Shown here: in pieces, positions 31,333 through 40,059 of the stretch
Layout: each line of letters begins with the position of its first letter
How positions within the stretch are numbered: the stretch's first letter is position 1
Source of the DNA: CAKSHC01 sp045595395
GTDB taxonomy: Bacteria > Bacillota > Clostridia > Oscillospirales > UMGS1783
Length of the DNA stretch: 64,000 nucleotides
Assembly (NCBI GenBank): GCA_045595395.1
Contig: JAZOAH010000028.1
Span: 62,001-126,000 of the forward strand
Direction of reading: 5' to 3'
Made by a program: the position numbers and the translations under genes
Notes under the pieces: generated by a model
Told to the model about the DNA's origin: nothing
What the model saw: the letters and a program-made list of their open reading frames with translations, nothing else
Database searches by the model: none

Positions 31333-32451
31333 ATGGAGCAAAAACGATCCAAGCGGATCATCGGTATTGTTGCTGTCGGCCTTCTCATCTATCTGGGCCT
31401 GAAACATATGGATGCGATCAGATCTGCCCTTTCCTGGCTGGCCGGCTTATTTTTACCGCTGATTTTAGGACTGGCCTTTGCCATGATCCTGAATGTACCG
31501 ATGAGCCTGCTGGAAAAACACCTCTTTTGCAAAACAAAAAAGGCCCTTCTGCACAAACTGCGGCGGCCCTTGTCTATTTTGCTGTCCATCTTGCTGGTCG
31601 TCATCCTGCTGGCCGGCATCATCGGGCTGATCATTCCCGAACTGATCCGTGCCATACGAATCGTTGTTGAAAATTTGACCGATCTGATCAATCAGTTGCG
31701 TGGCATGTCACCGCAAGAATTGGCCCAACTCCCCTTTGGCAATCTGATGGCCGGCATAGATTGGGATGCCACGCTCATCACCATGCAAAACTGGCTCAAA
31801 TCTCAAAGCGGCACTATTGTCAACACCGCCGTCGGCACCATCGGCTCGGTGCTGGGCGGCATCATAAACTTTTTCTTTGGCCTGGTCTTTGCCGTTTACA
31901 TCCTGGCCAACAAGGAAAAACTCAAGCAGCAGATCACTCGGCTGATCCTGGCATGGCTGCCAAAGCGACTGAGCCGATGGCTGATCTACACCTCAGGGGT
32001 AGCCCGAAAAAGTTTTCGCAATTTTGTGGCCGGACAGACACTGGAGGCGCTCATTCTCGGCTCGCTGTGTATGCTGGGCATGATCCTTTTGCGCATCCCC
32101 TATCCGCTCATGGTAGGCACTTTGGTTGGTATCGGAGCGCTGATCCCGGTCATCGGTGCTTTTGCTGCCGCCATCGTCGGTGCCTTTATTATTTTTACCG
32201 AATCCCCTATTCAGGCTCTCATTTTTTTGATCTACCTCATCCTGTTGCAGCAGATCGACGGCAATCTGATCTATCCCCGGATCATGGGCAATCGCGTCAA
32301 CCTGCCGGCCATATGGATCCTGGCGGCCGTCACCGTGGGCGGCGGCATCGCCGGGCCGATCGGCATGCTGCTGGGCGTACCCGTAGCATCAACCTTATAT
32401 ATCCTGCTCAAGGACGCCACGCAGCGGCGAGAAAAAAAGAAGGAAGACTAG
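31333..32451 (+). CDS. AI-2E family transporter
   Basis: 372-residue multi-pass membrane protein of the AI-2E/DUF20 family (YtvI/YdbI-like). Two N-terminal membrane helices (IIGIVAVGLLIYLGL and the segment near 40-60), a soluble middle (90-150), then several C-terminal helices with the family motifs GTIGSVLGGIINFFFGLVFA, LVGIGALIPVIGAF and the QQIDGNLIYPRIMG stretch. Substrate is unknown; few family members have been tested, so AI-2 export should not be assumed. ATG 31333 has AGGAG 7 bases upstream. Its stop shares CTAG with the convergent next gene. Confidence 0.92.
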   Translation: MEQKRSKRIIGIVAVGLLIYLGLKHMDAIRSALSWLAGLFLPLILGLAFAMILNVPMSLLEKHLFCKTKKALLHKLRRPLSILLSILLVVILLAGIIGLIIPELIRAIRIVVENLTDLINQLRGMSPQELAQLPFGNLMAGIDWDATLITMQNWLKSQSGTIVNTAVGTIGSVLGGIINFFFGLVFAVYILANKEKLKQQITRLILAWLPKRLSRWLIYTSGVARKSFRNFVAGQTLEALILGSLCMLGMILLRIPYPLMVGTLVGIGALIPVIGAFAAAIVGAFIIFTESPIQALIFLIYLILLQQIDGNLIYPRIMGNRVNLPAIWILAAVTVGGGIAGPIGMLLGVPVASTLYILLKDATQRREKKKED

Positions 32452-32465
32452 TCTTCCTTCTTTTT
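32434..32465. terminator. Bidirectional terminator spanning two convergent stop codons
   Basis: Arms AAAAAGAAGGAAGA and TCTTCCTTCTTTTT around a CTAG centre. TAG for the plus-strand gene (32449-32451) and TAG for the minus-strand gene (32448-32450) both lie in the centre. Confidence 0.8.
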
Positions 32466-33833
32466 GCGTTTGAAGATAAAACTGCGGAACAGGATCAGAT
32501 TCATAACAATAAAGAATGCAGCCAAAATCCCTAAGGTCAGCAGTTCTTTTCCCGGTGCCATATTCGCCAGCAGCATCATGGGAAAGCCGAAGACGATGGC
32601 CGGAAACTGCTGGTAGACCAGGTTGTCGGCCGCCGGGGTCTTAAACTGGCCGTCGATCTCACGCAGCAGGATGATGCCGGTGCTGGCCGTGCCGGTGAGC
32701 ATACCGTACATGACCAGGAACTGCTCCTCCTGATATGCGGGGAAGAGTTTCTTGGCAATATAATAGTTATAAGCATAGGTGCTGACCAGTCCGACCACAC
32801 CGAGAATAAGGATCACGCCCCAATACTGCTCCAGCAGGCTCAGACGGATGGCGGCAATGCCCGAAATGACCATGACATCAAAGCAGAAATTGCTGATACG
32901 GGTCATGAGGAAGTTGTTGATATACTGCCTTTTCATGATCTTCTTTTTTTGACAGAAATTGAGCACCGCTTTGATGAGAGTAGCGGCGATGACACCCAGC
33001 AGGAAATTAAAGCCGAAGATGGTGGATCGCATGCCGGGCAACGCCATCCCTAACAGGCTCATCAGCAGGTAGGCCAGCATATAGGCGCCGATGACAAAAG
33101 CCACCTGGATGGTCAGTTTATCCATACTGCCGTCCATCGACACCTCGTTTTCGCCCTGCACCTCTTGCATGGCGATGGCGCCCTCACGGATCTTTTCCAT
33201 GTCGATCTTTTTCTTGCGTCGCAGGATGTTCAGGTGAATAACGCCGCCGATGCTGGCGCTGAGGAAACCGAGGGCGGCAATGGTAAGTCCAAAGCTCTTA
33301 CCGCCGGTAAAACCAAGCCCCTCATAGATCATGCCGTAGTTCATGGCCTGGCCGGTGCCCTGACCGAAACCGAAGGGCAGCAATATGCCGGCCGCCGGAA
33401 AGAAATCGGTGATGAGCATGGCAGCAACGATGGTGATACCTAAACCAAGAATGGCCTGGATCAAATAGGTTGCCACGGTAGTCACGCCCGAATTGAATAT
33501 CTCTGTGGTGCGCTTCTTATTGAACTTGCCGCCGCCGGCCTTGAAGGACGAGGCAATAAAGCCAAGCGCCAGCGCATGATAGGTCACGATCTCCAGCGTG
33601 GCCGAGCCGTTGTAATTGAAAAACCGGGTATCGAACAGCCACTGCCCGGTGATGGCCTGATAGATCTCGGCAACGATCAGAAGCAGAATGCCGCCCAAGA
33701 CCGAGGTGGGAACGAGCGACCGCTTCAAAAAGGGAATGCTCTTTTTGAGCATATTGGCCACCAACAAACTGAGTAATAACACTGCGATCAGGCTTAGTGA
33801 GCCCCAGACATTAGAGTCCCAAAAACTGTTCAT
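32448..33833 (-). CDS. Na+/glutamate symporter (GltS) family protein
   Basis: 461-residue membrane protein with about ten hydrophobic segments. The GltS pattern is visible: KRSLVPTSVLGGILLLI near residue 40, a glycine-rich GAGGGKFN-like loop (here FKAGGGKFN), LPFGFGQGTGQAMNYGMIYEG, and the C-terminal GTASTGIILLREID. Expected to import an anionic amino acid with sodium; exact substrate unassigned. Overlaps the downstream acyltransferase start region by 23 bases on the same strand. Confidence 0.9.
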   Translation of the reverse strand: MNSFWDSNVWGSLSLIAVLLLSLLVANMLKKSIPFLKRSLVPTSVLGGILLLIVAEIYQAITGQWLFDTRFFNYNGSATLEIVTYHALALGFIASSFKAGGGKFNKKRTTEIFNSGVTTVATYLIQAILGLGITIVAAMLITDFFPAAGILLPFGFGQGTGQAMNYGMIYEGLGFTGGKSFGLTIAALGFLSASIGGVIHLNILRRKKKIDMEKIREGAIAMQEVQGENEVSMDGSMDKLTIQVAFVIGAYMLAYLLMSLLGMALPGMRSTIFGFNFLLGVIAATLIKAVLNFCQKKKIMKRQYINNFLMTRISNFCFDVMVISGIAAIRLSLLEQYWGVILILGVVGLVSTYAYNYYIAKKLFPAYQEEQFLVMYGMLTGTASTGIILLREIDGQFKTPAADNLVYQQFPAIVFGFPMMLLANMAPGKELLTLGILAAFFIVMNLILFRSFIFKRKKKED

Positions 33834-35013
33834 GCTTCTCCTCCGAAGTCAGATTTTTATAACGGTAGAACAGATTGACATATTTAAGGGCATTAAACCG
33901 CTTATCGGTCGGCTTAATCTGATAGATCTTATCATCGGCATAGATATTGACCTTGTTGCGCCCCAGCACCGTCACGGCCGAGATGCTATCAAAGGCAAAC
34001 ACCCGATCGCCGCAGACGATCCGATCTCCGTACAGAGCCACGGGCGCCTGCTTTTGCAGGATCTTTTTCTCCTTATAGACAATGACCTCGATCAGGTTGG
34101 CGCACTCCTCATACAAGGGCGCTGACGTATCAGCCAAGGTATCAAGCGTATTGACATAATCGCACTGATAATCATACCAAGGGCCGACAAATTCAAAAGG
34201 AAAAGCAAACCCGATTCCCTGCAGCCGCTTGTCAGGCAGATAGCGGATCTCCCGACCGCAGGTGTTGCAACGGATGATATCGTTATGGCTTTCAAATGTT
34301 GATAAGCCGCAGTAAGGGCAGACATAGATGGCACGCTCCAGATACTGGGCCGTCTGTTTATGCCGATACAGACCGTCTTGCCCGGCCTCATCAACGGCCA
34401 AGCCTTCGGTAATGCGCTGCATCAATTCTTCGTTGGTGAGCCTTGCCAGCTCCTCCGGCTCGATGACCTGTGACACATAGGAGCGCATCCTTCCTTTGCG
34501 GATGACATCGCTCCAGCGTGGCTGGACGCCGTAGCCGCCCTCAATGCGGAACAGCGCTACCGGCAGACCCAATTTTTTCGCCAGCGGAGCAACGGCCGGA
34601 TTCATATACCCGGTTCGCCCCGAAAAGGTGCGGTTGCCCTCCGGGGACATGGCGATCGTGCCACCCTCCTTAGCCACCTTTAAGCAGTTCATCACGGCAC
34701 GGATATCGGTCGTCTGCTTCTTGATGGGGATGGGAGCAACCAAAAACCGAATGACACGGGACACCCAGCCCTTAGAGAACAGATCCTCCGACGCTATGTA
34801 ATAGACCGGACCACGAAAAGCCATTCCAATGAAGAACTGGTCAAAAGCAGTCTGGTGATTCATTAAGATCAGATATTGCCGATCGCCCTGCTCCTTGAAT
34901 TTCTCTACACGCATGCCGTAAAGAAAATAGGAAAAGGGGCCGATCAGCACCTTGAGTACATTGCGTACCCAGCCATGGCGGCGTTTGCACCATGTTTGTT
35001 TTTTCTGTTTCAT
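33811..35013 (-). CDS. PlsC-type acyltransferase with C-terminal zinc ribbon
   Basis: 400 residues, longer than plain PlsC (about 240). The 1-acylglycerol-3-phosphate acyltransferase motifs are present: NHQTAFDQF (HxxxxD), SPEGNRTFSG (EGxR) and the FRIEGGYGVQPRW segment. After about residue 230 there is a CPYC-x-CNTC zinc ribbon (residues 230-260) and a 140-residue C-terminal domain of unknown fold. One N-terminal hydrophobic segment is visible. Phosphatidic acid synthesis is likely; the extra domain could direct partner or regulatory binding. Own promoter. Confidence 0.88.
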   Translation of the reverse strand: MKQKKQTWCKRRHGWVRNVLKVLIGPFSYFLYGMRVEKFKEQGDRQYLILMNHQTAFDQFFIGMAFRGPVYYIASEDLFSKGWVSRVIRFLVAPIPIKKQTTDIRAVMNCLKVAKEGGTIAMSPEGNRTFSGRTGYMNPAVAPLAKKLGLPVALFRIEGGYGVQPRWSDVIRKGRMRSYVSQVIEPEELARLTNEELMQRITEGLAVDEAGQDGLYRHKQTAQYLERAIYVCPYCGLSTFESHNDIIRCNTCGREIRYLPDKRLQGIGFAFPFEFVGPWYDYQCDYVNTLDTLADTSAPLYEECANLIEVIVYKEKKILQKQAPVALYGDRIVCGDRVFAFDSISAVTVLGRNKVNIYADDKIYQIKPTDKRFNALKYVNLFYRYKNLTSEEKHEQFLGL

Positions 35014-35046
35014 GTTGCTTCTCCGGGCGGATAAATCGTTGCCATT

Positions 35047-35075
35047 ATTGTATCGGCATTTGCGAAAATTGTCAA
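35047..35075 (-). promoter_or_regulatory. Sigma-A promoter of the acyltransferase-GltS pair
   Basis: Minus-strand TTGACA, 17-bp spacer, TACAAT, 33 bases before the acyltransferase ATG. It lies in the 78-base gap after the alpha/beta hydrolase gene. Confidence 0.75.
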
Positions 35076-35091
35076 TAATCCGTCATGTTTT

Positions 35092-35769
35092 TCATTCGGA
35101 TTGTTTTGCAAGTACTGTTTTACCCAGCAGATGATCGGCGATTTTGGTGCTGTGCACGATATAACTGCCGTGATCCTCTCCCTCAAACAGGGTAAAGGTG
35201 GCGTTGGGGATCTTGCGACAGATATCCAGCATAGCGCTTTGCTTGATCAGATCACGGCTGCCGGCTGTGACCTCGACCGGCACATCAATGGCCGTCAGTT
35301 CTTCCTCGGTGATGTTCGGCTCGGTCAGCATCAGTTTGACCAAAGGCTTACGACGCAAAGCATAAGCCAGTTTCATCATCCACCGCACCGGGCGTTTGAT
35401 ATCCTCCGGGCGGGCATTGACACCGCTGACCACCAATTTTTTGAGCAGTCCCGGATAACGGGAGGCCAAAAGCAGGCCGGTAATGCCGCCGTCGCTAAAG
35501 CCGTACACCGTCGGCCGTTCCAGCCCCATGACCTTAATAAAGCAGTAGACATCACGAACCATATCCTCATAGTGATACTCTTCGACCTTGCCGCTGCGGC
35601 CGTGGCCGCGGGTGTCGGGCAGGTATACCGTATACTTCTGCGCCAATTTTTCGGCCGCCTCTTCAAAGATCTCATGGGTCTCACCGTTGCCGTGAAGCAG
35701 GATCAGCGGCTCACCCTGGCCTATTTTTTCGTAAAAAATATCAATTCCGTTTACCTTGGTAAAAAACAT
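35092..35769 (-). CDS. Alpha/beta-fold hydrolase
   Basis: 225 residues. LLHGNGETHEIF supplies the oxyanion-hole HG, YGFSDGGITGLLLA the nucleophile elbow (Ser in GFSDG), Asp near ITVPVEVTAGSRD, and the His is in GEDHGSYIVH. AAAGGAG stands 6 bases before the ATG. The gene follows tmcAL by 10 bases so both are co-transcribed. Substrate unknown; esterase or C-C hydrolase activity are both possible. Confidence 0.9.
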   Translation of the reverse strand: MFFTKVNGIDIFYEKIGQGEPLILLHGNGETHEIFEEAAEKLAQKYTVYLPDTRGHGRSGKVEEYHYEDMVRDVYCFIKVMGLERPTVYGFSDGGITGLLLASRYPGLLKKLVVSGVNARPEDIKRPVRWMMKLAYALRRKPLVKLMLTEPNITEEELTAIDVPVEVTAGSRDLIKQSAMLDICRKIPNATFTLFEGEDHGSYIVHSTKIADHLLGKTVLAKQSE

Positions 35770-35779
35770 GGTATCTCCT

Positions 35780-36901
35780 TTATTTCATCACGACCGGGAA
35801 CTCCCGATAATCTTGTCCTGCCGCCTGCACCGTCGGCGCAAACACGCCCCATAGGTCATTGGCAGCCACCTCCTTTTGCAAATCGGCAAAGTCCTTGCCG
35901 TCGGTAGCCGGATGCTGTACGAGCGGAAGGCTTGCCTTTTCCCGAATTTCCCGAATCAGGCCGGATGCCTGCTTGCGAAAGCCGAGAAGGCGGATATACT
36001 TGGGCGCATCGGCACCTTCCCGCACATCCAGATAGGCCCGCATCAAGATCCGATCGATGCGGGAGCGGGCATACCGCTTGCTTTTGATCTGGTCTATGAT
36101 CTCGCCCAGCGAACAACCGTCACGCACCGCCACGGCGATCTTATGCTCCAGCCCCTCCGACACGTCGGGCAGTGTTGCAAAATAGGCCGCATCCAGCCCA
36201 CGCAGCCGAGCCAGCATCGACCGCTCCATATCCTCAAGAAAAACACGTTGTTCCAGCAATTTAGGGGCATATTCGGGCACAAAAGCCGCAATATCCTCCC
36301 CCGCCCGCAACATAGCACGGCAGGCAGTAGCCCCGCCCGCCCCGTCATGCTCGGCGCCGATGCGGCGGATGGCATGAGCGGCAAAGCGGCCACGAGCAGC
36401 CATCAGATATTCGATCCCCAACAGATCGTTAGGATTTTTCAATATGGCAGCATGCTGACTAAACCGCTCCAGCGCTTTTTGGCGGGCGGCCGGATAGGAA
36501 ATGCCGGCGGCCAGTTCTTCCTTAAGCTCATCATCAAAGCCGGGCGATTGCAGCGCTTGACTGATCTGGGTCAGCAGTTGGATGTCGCCGCACTCGCTGC
36601 CAAAGCAGAGCGCATCGACCACGCCTGTGGCGGCCAAGACTTCGACGGCGCAGCGGGCAAAGCCCTGGGCACTGGAGAGCACCCCACGCAGCGGCAGTTC
36701 CAGCACCGCATCGGCACCGCCCCGCAAGGCCATCTCGGTCCGATCCCTCTTGGATACCACAGCCGGCTCGCCACGCTGGACAAAGGCGCCCGACATAACA
36801 ACAACGATCCTGTCATATCCCATCTCACGCACGGTACGCAAAAGATAGGCATGACCGTTATGGAAGGGGTTATATTCAGCTATAATACCGGCAGTTGCCA
36901 A
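35780..36901 (-). CDS. tmcAL: tRNA(Met) cytidine acetate ligase TmcAL
   Basis: Forms N4-acetylcytidine at the wobble position of elongator tRNA-Met using acetate and ATP. 373 residues of the YlbM family: N-terminal nucleotidyltransferase core with IIAEYNPFHNGHAYLL (HxGH-type motif), VVVMSGAFVQRGEPAVVSK and GADAVLELP. The start is TTG (36901), 6 bases from GAGGTGG, with the family N-terminus only a few residues before the GIIAEYNPFHNGH motif. The acetate substrate makes the divergent ackA neighbour noteworthy. Confidence 0.94.
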   Translation of the reverse strand: MATAGIIAEYNPFHNGHAYLLRTVREMGYDRIVVVMSGAFVQRGEPAVVSKRDRTEMALRGGADAVLELPLRGVLSSAQGFARCAVEVLAATGVVDALCFGSECGDIQLLTQISQALQSPGFDDELKEELAAGISYPAARQKALERFSQHAAILKNPNDLLGIEYLMAARGRFAAHAIRRIGAEHDGAGGATACRAMLRAGEDIAAFVPEYAPKLLEQRVFLEDMERSMLARLRGLDAAYFATLPDVSEGLEHKIAVAVRDGCSLGEIIDQIKSKRYARSRIDRILMRAYLDVREGADAPKYIRLLGFRKQASGLIREIREKASLPLVQHPATDGKDFADLQKEVAANDLWGVFAPTVQAAGQDYREFPVVMK

Positions 36902-36930
36902 TTTTCGCCACCTCTTTTGTAAAAAATGGG

Positions 36931-36959
36931 TTGATTATTCTTAAAGGATTTATTATAAT
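36931..36959 (+). promoter_or_regulatory. Sigma-A promoter of ackA
   Basis: TTGATT, 17-bp spacer, TATAAT. Its -10 box overlaps the minus-strand -10 box of tmcAL. Confidence 0.78.
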
Positions 36960-36986
36960 TATAACTGTTGAGCAACAAATAATCAA
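36958..36986 (-). promoter_or_regulatory. Sigma-A promoter of tmcAL
   Basis: Minus-strand TTGATT, 17-bp spacer, TATAAT. The two promoters point toward each other's -35 side and share two bases of their -10 boxes. Confidence 0.75.
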
Positions 36987-37009
36987 GAAATACATTTAAG
37001 GAGTTTGAC

Positions 37010-38209
37010 ATGAAAATATTAGTCATCAATGCAGGCAGCTCGTCGCTGAAGTATCAGCTGATCGACATGGACAACGAGGCTGTGATTGCCAAGGGTAATT
37101 GCGAGCGTATCGGCATCGACGGTCTGATCGGCCACAAAACGGCTTCGGGCGTCGAGATCAAAAAGGAACTGAGCTTCCCCACCCACAAGGAAGCCTTCAT
37201 GGCCGTTGTTGAGGTCCTCACCACGGGCGAGGGCAAGGTCATCGACAGTGTATCGGAGATCACCGCCGTCGGTCACCGCACCCTGCACGGCAGCGAGAAG
37301 TATAAGGCCTCCATGCTCATCAACGATACCGTTATTGATGATGTTATGGAATTCCGTGAGCTCGGCCCTCTGCACAATCCGCCTCAGGCCATTGCCATGC
37401 GTGCCTGCCAGGAAGTTTTCGGCAAGGACATGCCGATGGTGGCTGTCTTCGACACCGCTTTCCATCAGACCATGCCGGCCAAGGCCTACATGTTCGGTAT
37501 TCCTTATGAATATTATGAGAAGTACTCCATCCGCCGCTACGGCTTCCATGGCACTTCTCACCGCTATATCTCCTATACCTACGGCCAGATGAAGGGCTCT
37601 AACGAGGGCACCCGTGTCATTACCTGCCATCTGGGCAACGGCTCCTCCATCGCCGCCATTAAGGACGGCAAGGTGGTCGACACCTCGATGGGCCTGACCC
37701 CGCTGGACGGCTTTATCATGGGTACACGCTCGGGCGGCATTGATCCCTCGGTCGTCACCTACATCATGAACAAGGAAGGCCTCACCCCCGATGAAATGGC
37801 CAACATGATGAACAAGAAGTCGGGCTTCCTCGGTCTGTCCGGCATCTCCAGCGACTGCCGTGACATTCAGAAGGCGGCAGCTGAGGGCAACGAGCGTGCC
37901 AAGCTCACCCTCGATATCCTCGTCTATCAGATCAAGAAGTTCATCGGCGGCTATGCCGCTGCCATGGGCGGTGTGGATGCCATCATCTTCACCGGCGGTA
38001 TCGGCGAAAATGATGCCGAGATCCGCAGACAGGTTTGTGAGGATATGGAATATCTGGGTCTGACCATCGACACCGAACTCAACAATCAGGCTTCCCGCCG
38101 TGATGCTAAGTTCTCGTCTGCCGATTCCAAGGTCGAAGCCTGGGTCCTGCCCACCAACGAAGAGCTGATGATCGCCCGCGACACCAAAGAGATCGTGGAA
38201 AAACTCTGA
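37010..38209 (+). CDS. ackA: Acetate kinase
   Basis: Converts acetyl phosphate and ADP to acetate and ATP, the main energy-yielding step of mixed-acid fermentation. 399 residues, ASKHA fold. Signature KILVINAGSSSLKYQL at the start, GHRTLHGSEKY, FDTAFHQTMP, YGFHGTSHRYI, VTCHLGNGSSI-like segment (here TCHLGNGSS) and FTGGIGENDAEIR. GGAG lies 7 bases upstream. The usual partner pta is not adjacent. Followed by a strong terminator. Confidence 0.98.
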   Translation: MKILVINAGSSSLKYQLIDMDNEAVIAKGNCERIGIDGLIGHKTASGVEIKKELSFPTHKEAFMAVVEVLTTGEGKVIDSVSEITAVGHRTLHGSEKYKASMLINDTVIDDVMEFRELGPLHNPPQAIAMRACQEVFGKDMPMVAVFDTAFHQTMPAKAYMFGIPYEYYEKYSIRRYGFHGTSHRYISYTYGQMKGSNEGTRVITCHLGNGSSIAAIKDGKVVDTSMGLTPLDGFIMGTRSGGIDPSVVTYIMNKEGLTPDEMANMMNKKSGFLGLSGISSDCRDIQKAAAEGNERAKLTLDILVYQIKKFIGGYAAAMGGVDAIIFTGGIGENDAEIRRQVCEDMEYLGLTIDTELNNQASRRDAKFSSADSKVEAWVLPTNEELMIARDTKEIVEKL

Positions 38210-38223
38210 TTTTCAAAAAGATC

Positions 38224-38250
38224 AGCCCGAACCCACGGTTCGGGCTTTTC
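38224..38250 (+). terminator. Terminator of ackA
   Basis: 10-bp stem AGCCCGAACC / GGTTCGGGCT with CAC loop and a T run. Confidence 0.9.
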
Positions 38251-38299
38251 TTGTGAAGGATCGGATATCATGATATTATCACAGGTAAAGGAATCTGTT

Positions 38300-39670
38300 A
38301 TGGGAAACGATATCTCTTGTGCGCTACAATCGGTAAAGCGCATCCACTTTATCGGCATCGGCGGAGTCAGCATGAGCGCACTGGCGCTGATCATGCAGTC
38401 CAACGGCTATACGGTGGCCGGCTCGGACATGAACCGTGACAACTGTACGGTACTTTTAGATAACGGCGTGACCGTTTACGGCAGCCATGCCGCCCAAAAC
38501 CTGGGAGATGCCCAGATGGTGGTCTATACCGCCGCCATTAAAGAGGATAATCCCGAACTGGCCGCCGCCCGTACCGCCGGTCTTCCCTGCTTTGAGCGGG
38601 CCGATCTGCTGGGCGCTATCATGCAAAACTACGACTGCCCCATCGGTGTGGCCGGCACACACGGCAAATCGACCACCACATCCATGATCTCCTGCGTGCT
38701 GCTCGACGGCGGGGTCGATCCTACCATCTCCATCGGCGCAAAGTTGCCCGAGATCGACAGCACCTATTATATCGGCCACAAGGATTATTTCGTCTTTGAA
38801 TCCTGCGAATATGCCGGCTCTTTCATGAAATTCTTCCCGAAAATCTCGGTCATCCTCAATATCGACGAGGATCATCTGGATTTTTACAAGGATCTGGACG
38901 ATATCACCGCCGCCTTCGGCCGCTATGTCGGCAACACCCTGCCCGGAGGACTTCTCATCACCAATGCCGACGATCCCAACTGCCGCAAGATCGCCTCGCA
39001 GTATGACGGCAAGGTCATCACCTTCGGCATGAGCGATGCCGATTATACCCCCGCCAATATCCGTTATATCAACGGGTATCCAACCTTTGACATCCTGCAT
39101 CAGGGCAAGCAACTGTGCACCGCCGAGCTGGTCGTACCGGGTCAGCACAACATCCTCAACGCCCTGGCCGCTGCCGCAGCGGCCGATGCCATCGGCATTG
39201 ATCCGTCATCCATCAGCCGCGGTCTGCATACCTTCCACGGTGCCCAGCGCCGCTTTGAATTCAAAGGCAAGTCGGATCGCTTTACTGTTATTGATGACTA
39301 TGCGCACCATCCCTCCGAGATCGAAGCCACTCTGAGTGCCTGCCGCAACATGGATTTTGACCGCATCATCCTCATCTTCCAGCCGCACACCTACTCCCGC
39401 ACCAAAGCCTTGCTGCCACAGTTTCAAAAGGCGCTCGATAAGGCCGATCATGTCATTCTGTGTGATATTTATGCCGCACGAGAAAAAGATGATTTAGGCA
39501 TGAATTCTGCGAATATTGTGCAAATGTTAGCAGATGCTGAATATGCACCCTCTTTTGCCGATGCCGCTCAACAAGCGCTGGCACAAGTCAAAGATAATAC
39601 GCTCATTCTTACCATGGGCGCCGGCGATGTCTTCAAGGTCGCTGATATACTATTACAAGGAGAAAAATAA
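38300..39670 (+). CDS. murC: UDP-N-acetylmuramate--L-alanine ligase
   Basis: Adds L-Ala to UDP-MurNAc in peptidoglycan precursor synthesis; cytoplasmic. 456 residues from this start. N-terminal Rossmann RIHFIGIGGVSMSALA; ATP loop VAGTHGKSTTTSMISC; central FESCEYAGSF and NIDEDHLDFY; C-terminal VIDDYAHHPSEIEATL and FQPHTYSRT. ATG 38300 is preferred (AAAGGA 8 bases before); an in-frame ATG at 38270 behind GAAGGAT would add 10 residues and is possible. Stop and trx start overlap by one base (TAATG). Confidence 0.96.
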   Translation: MGNDISCALQSVKRIHFIGIGGVSMSALALIMQSNGYTVAGSDMNRDNCTVLLDNGVTVYGSHAAQNLGDAQMVVYTAAIKEDNPELAAARTAGLPCFERADLLGAIMQNYDCPIGVAGTHGKSTTTSMISCVLLDGGVDPTISIGAKLPEIDSTYYIGHKDYFVFESCEYAGSFMKFFPKISVILNIDEDHLDFYKDLDDITAAFGRYVGNTLPGGLLITNADDPNCRKIASQYDGKVITFGMSDADYTPANIRYINGYPTFDILHQGKQLCTAELVVPGQHNILNALAAAAAADAIGIDPSSISRGLHTFHGAQRRFEFKGKSDRFTVIDDYAHHPSEIEATLSACRNMDFDRIILIFQPHTYSRTKALLPQFQKALDKADHVILCDIYAAREKDDLGMNSANIVQMLADAEYAPSFADAAQQALAQVKDNTLILTMGAGDVFKVADILLQGEK

Positions 39671-39981
39671 TGTCTGTTATTACCATTACCAAGGATAATT
39701 TCGAAAAAGAAGTTTTGCAGTCTACTGTTCCCGTTTTGGTCGATTTTTGGGCCAGCTGGTGCGGCCCCTGCCGCATGGTATCTCCTATTGTTGACCAGAT
39801 CGCCGAGGATTCGGACGGCAAGTATGCCGTGGGCAAGGTCAATGTCGACGAACAGCCCGAGCTGGCTGTCCAGTTCGGCGTCATGAGCATCCCCACCCTC
39901 ATCGTCTTCAAAAACGGTCAGGCGGCCGATAAAAAGATCGGCGCTCAGACCAAGGATGCCCTGCTTGCTATGCTCAAATGA
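39670..39981 (+). CDS. trxA: Thioredoxin
   Basis: Thiol-disulfide exchange protein of 103 residues with the canonical FWASWCGPCRMVSPIVDQIA active site, the cis-Pro in MSIPTLIVFK and the KNGQAADKKIGAQ turn. Cytoplasmic, no signal peptide. Translationally coupled to murC (TAATG). No thioredoxin reductase is in the window, so it may be served by a distant reductase. Confidence 0.97.
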   Translation: MSVITITKDNFEKEVLQSTVPVLVDFWASWCGPCRMVSPIVDQIAEDSDGKYAVGKVNVDEQPELAVQFGVMSIPTLIVFKNGQAADKKIGAQTKDALLAMLK

Positions 39982-39983
39982 TG

Positions 39984-40010
39984 AAAAAGCACCCTTTCGG
40001 GTGCTTTTTT
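39984..40010 (+). terminator. Terminator of murC-trxA
   Basis: AAAAAGCACCC / GGGTGCTTTTTT with TTTC loop right after the trxA stop. Confidence 0.92.
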
Positions 40011-40059
40011 CATGCTCGGCATATCCTGTTGATAAAACAAAGAAAGCAGGTATACCGTC

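Noticed and set aside
31284..31333. Promoter for the AI-2E-type gene
   Set aside because: TTGCGT lies close but no acceptable -10 box with 16-18 spacing was found, so not listed.
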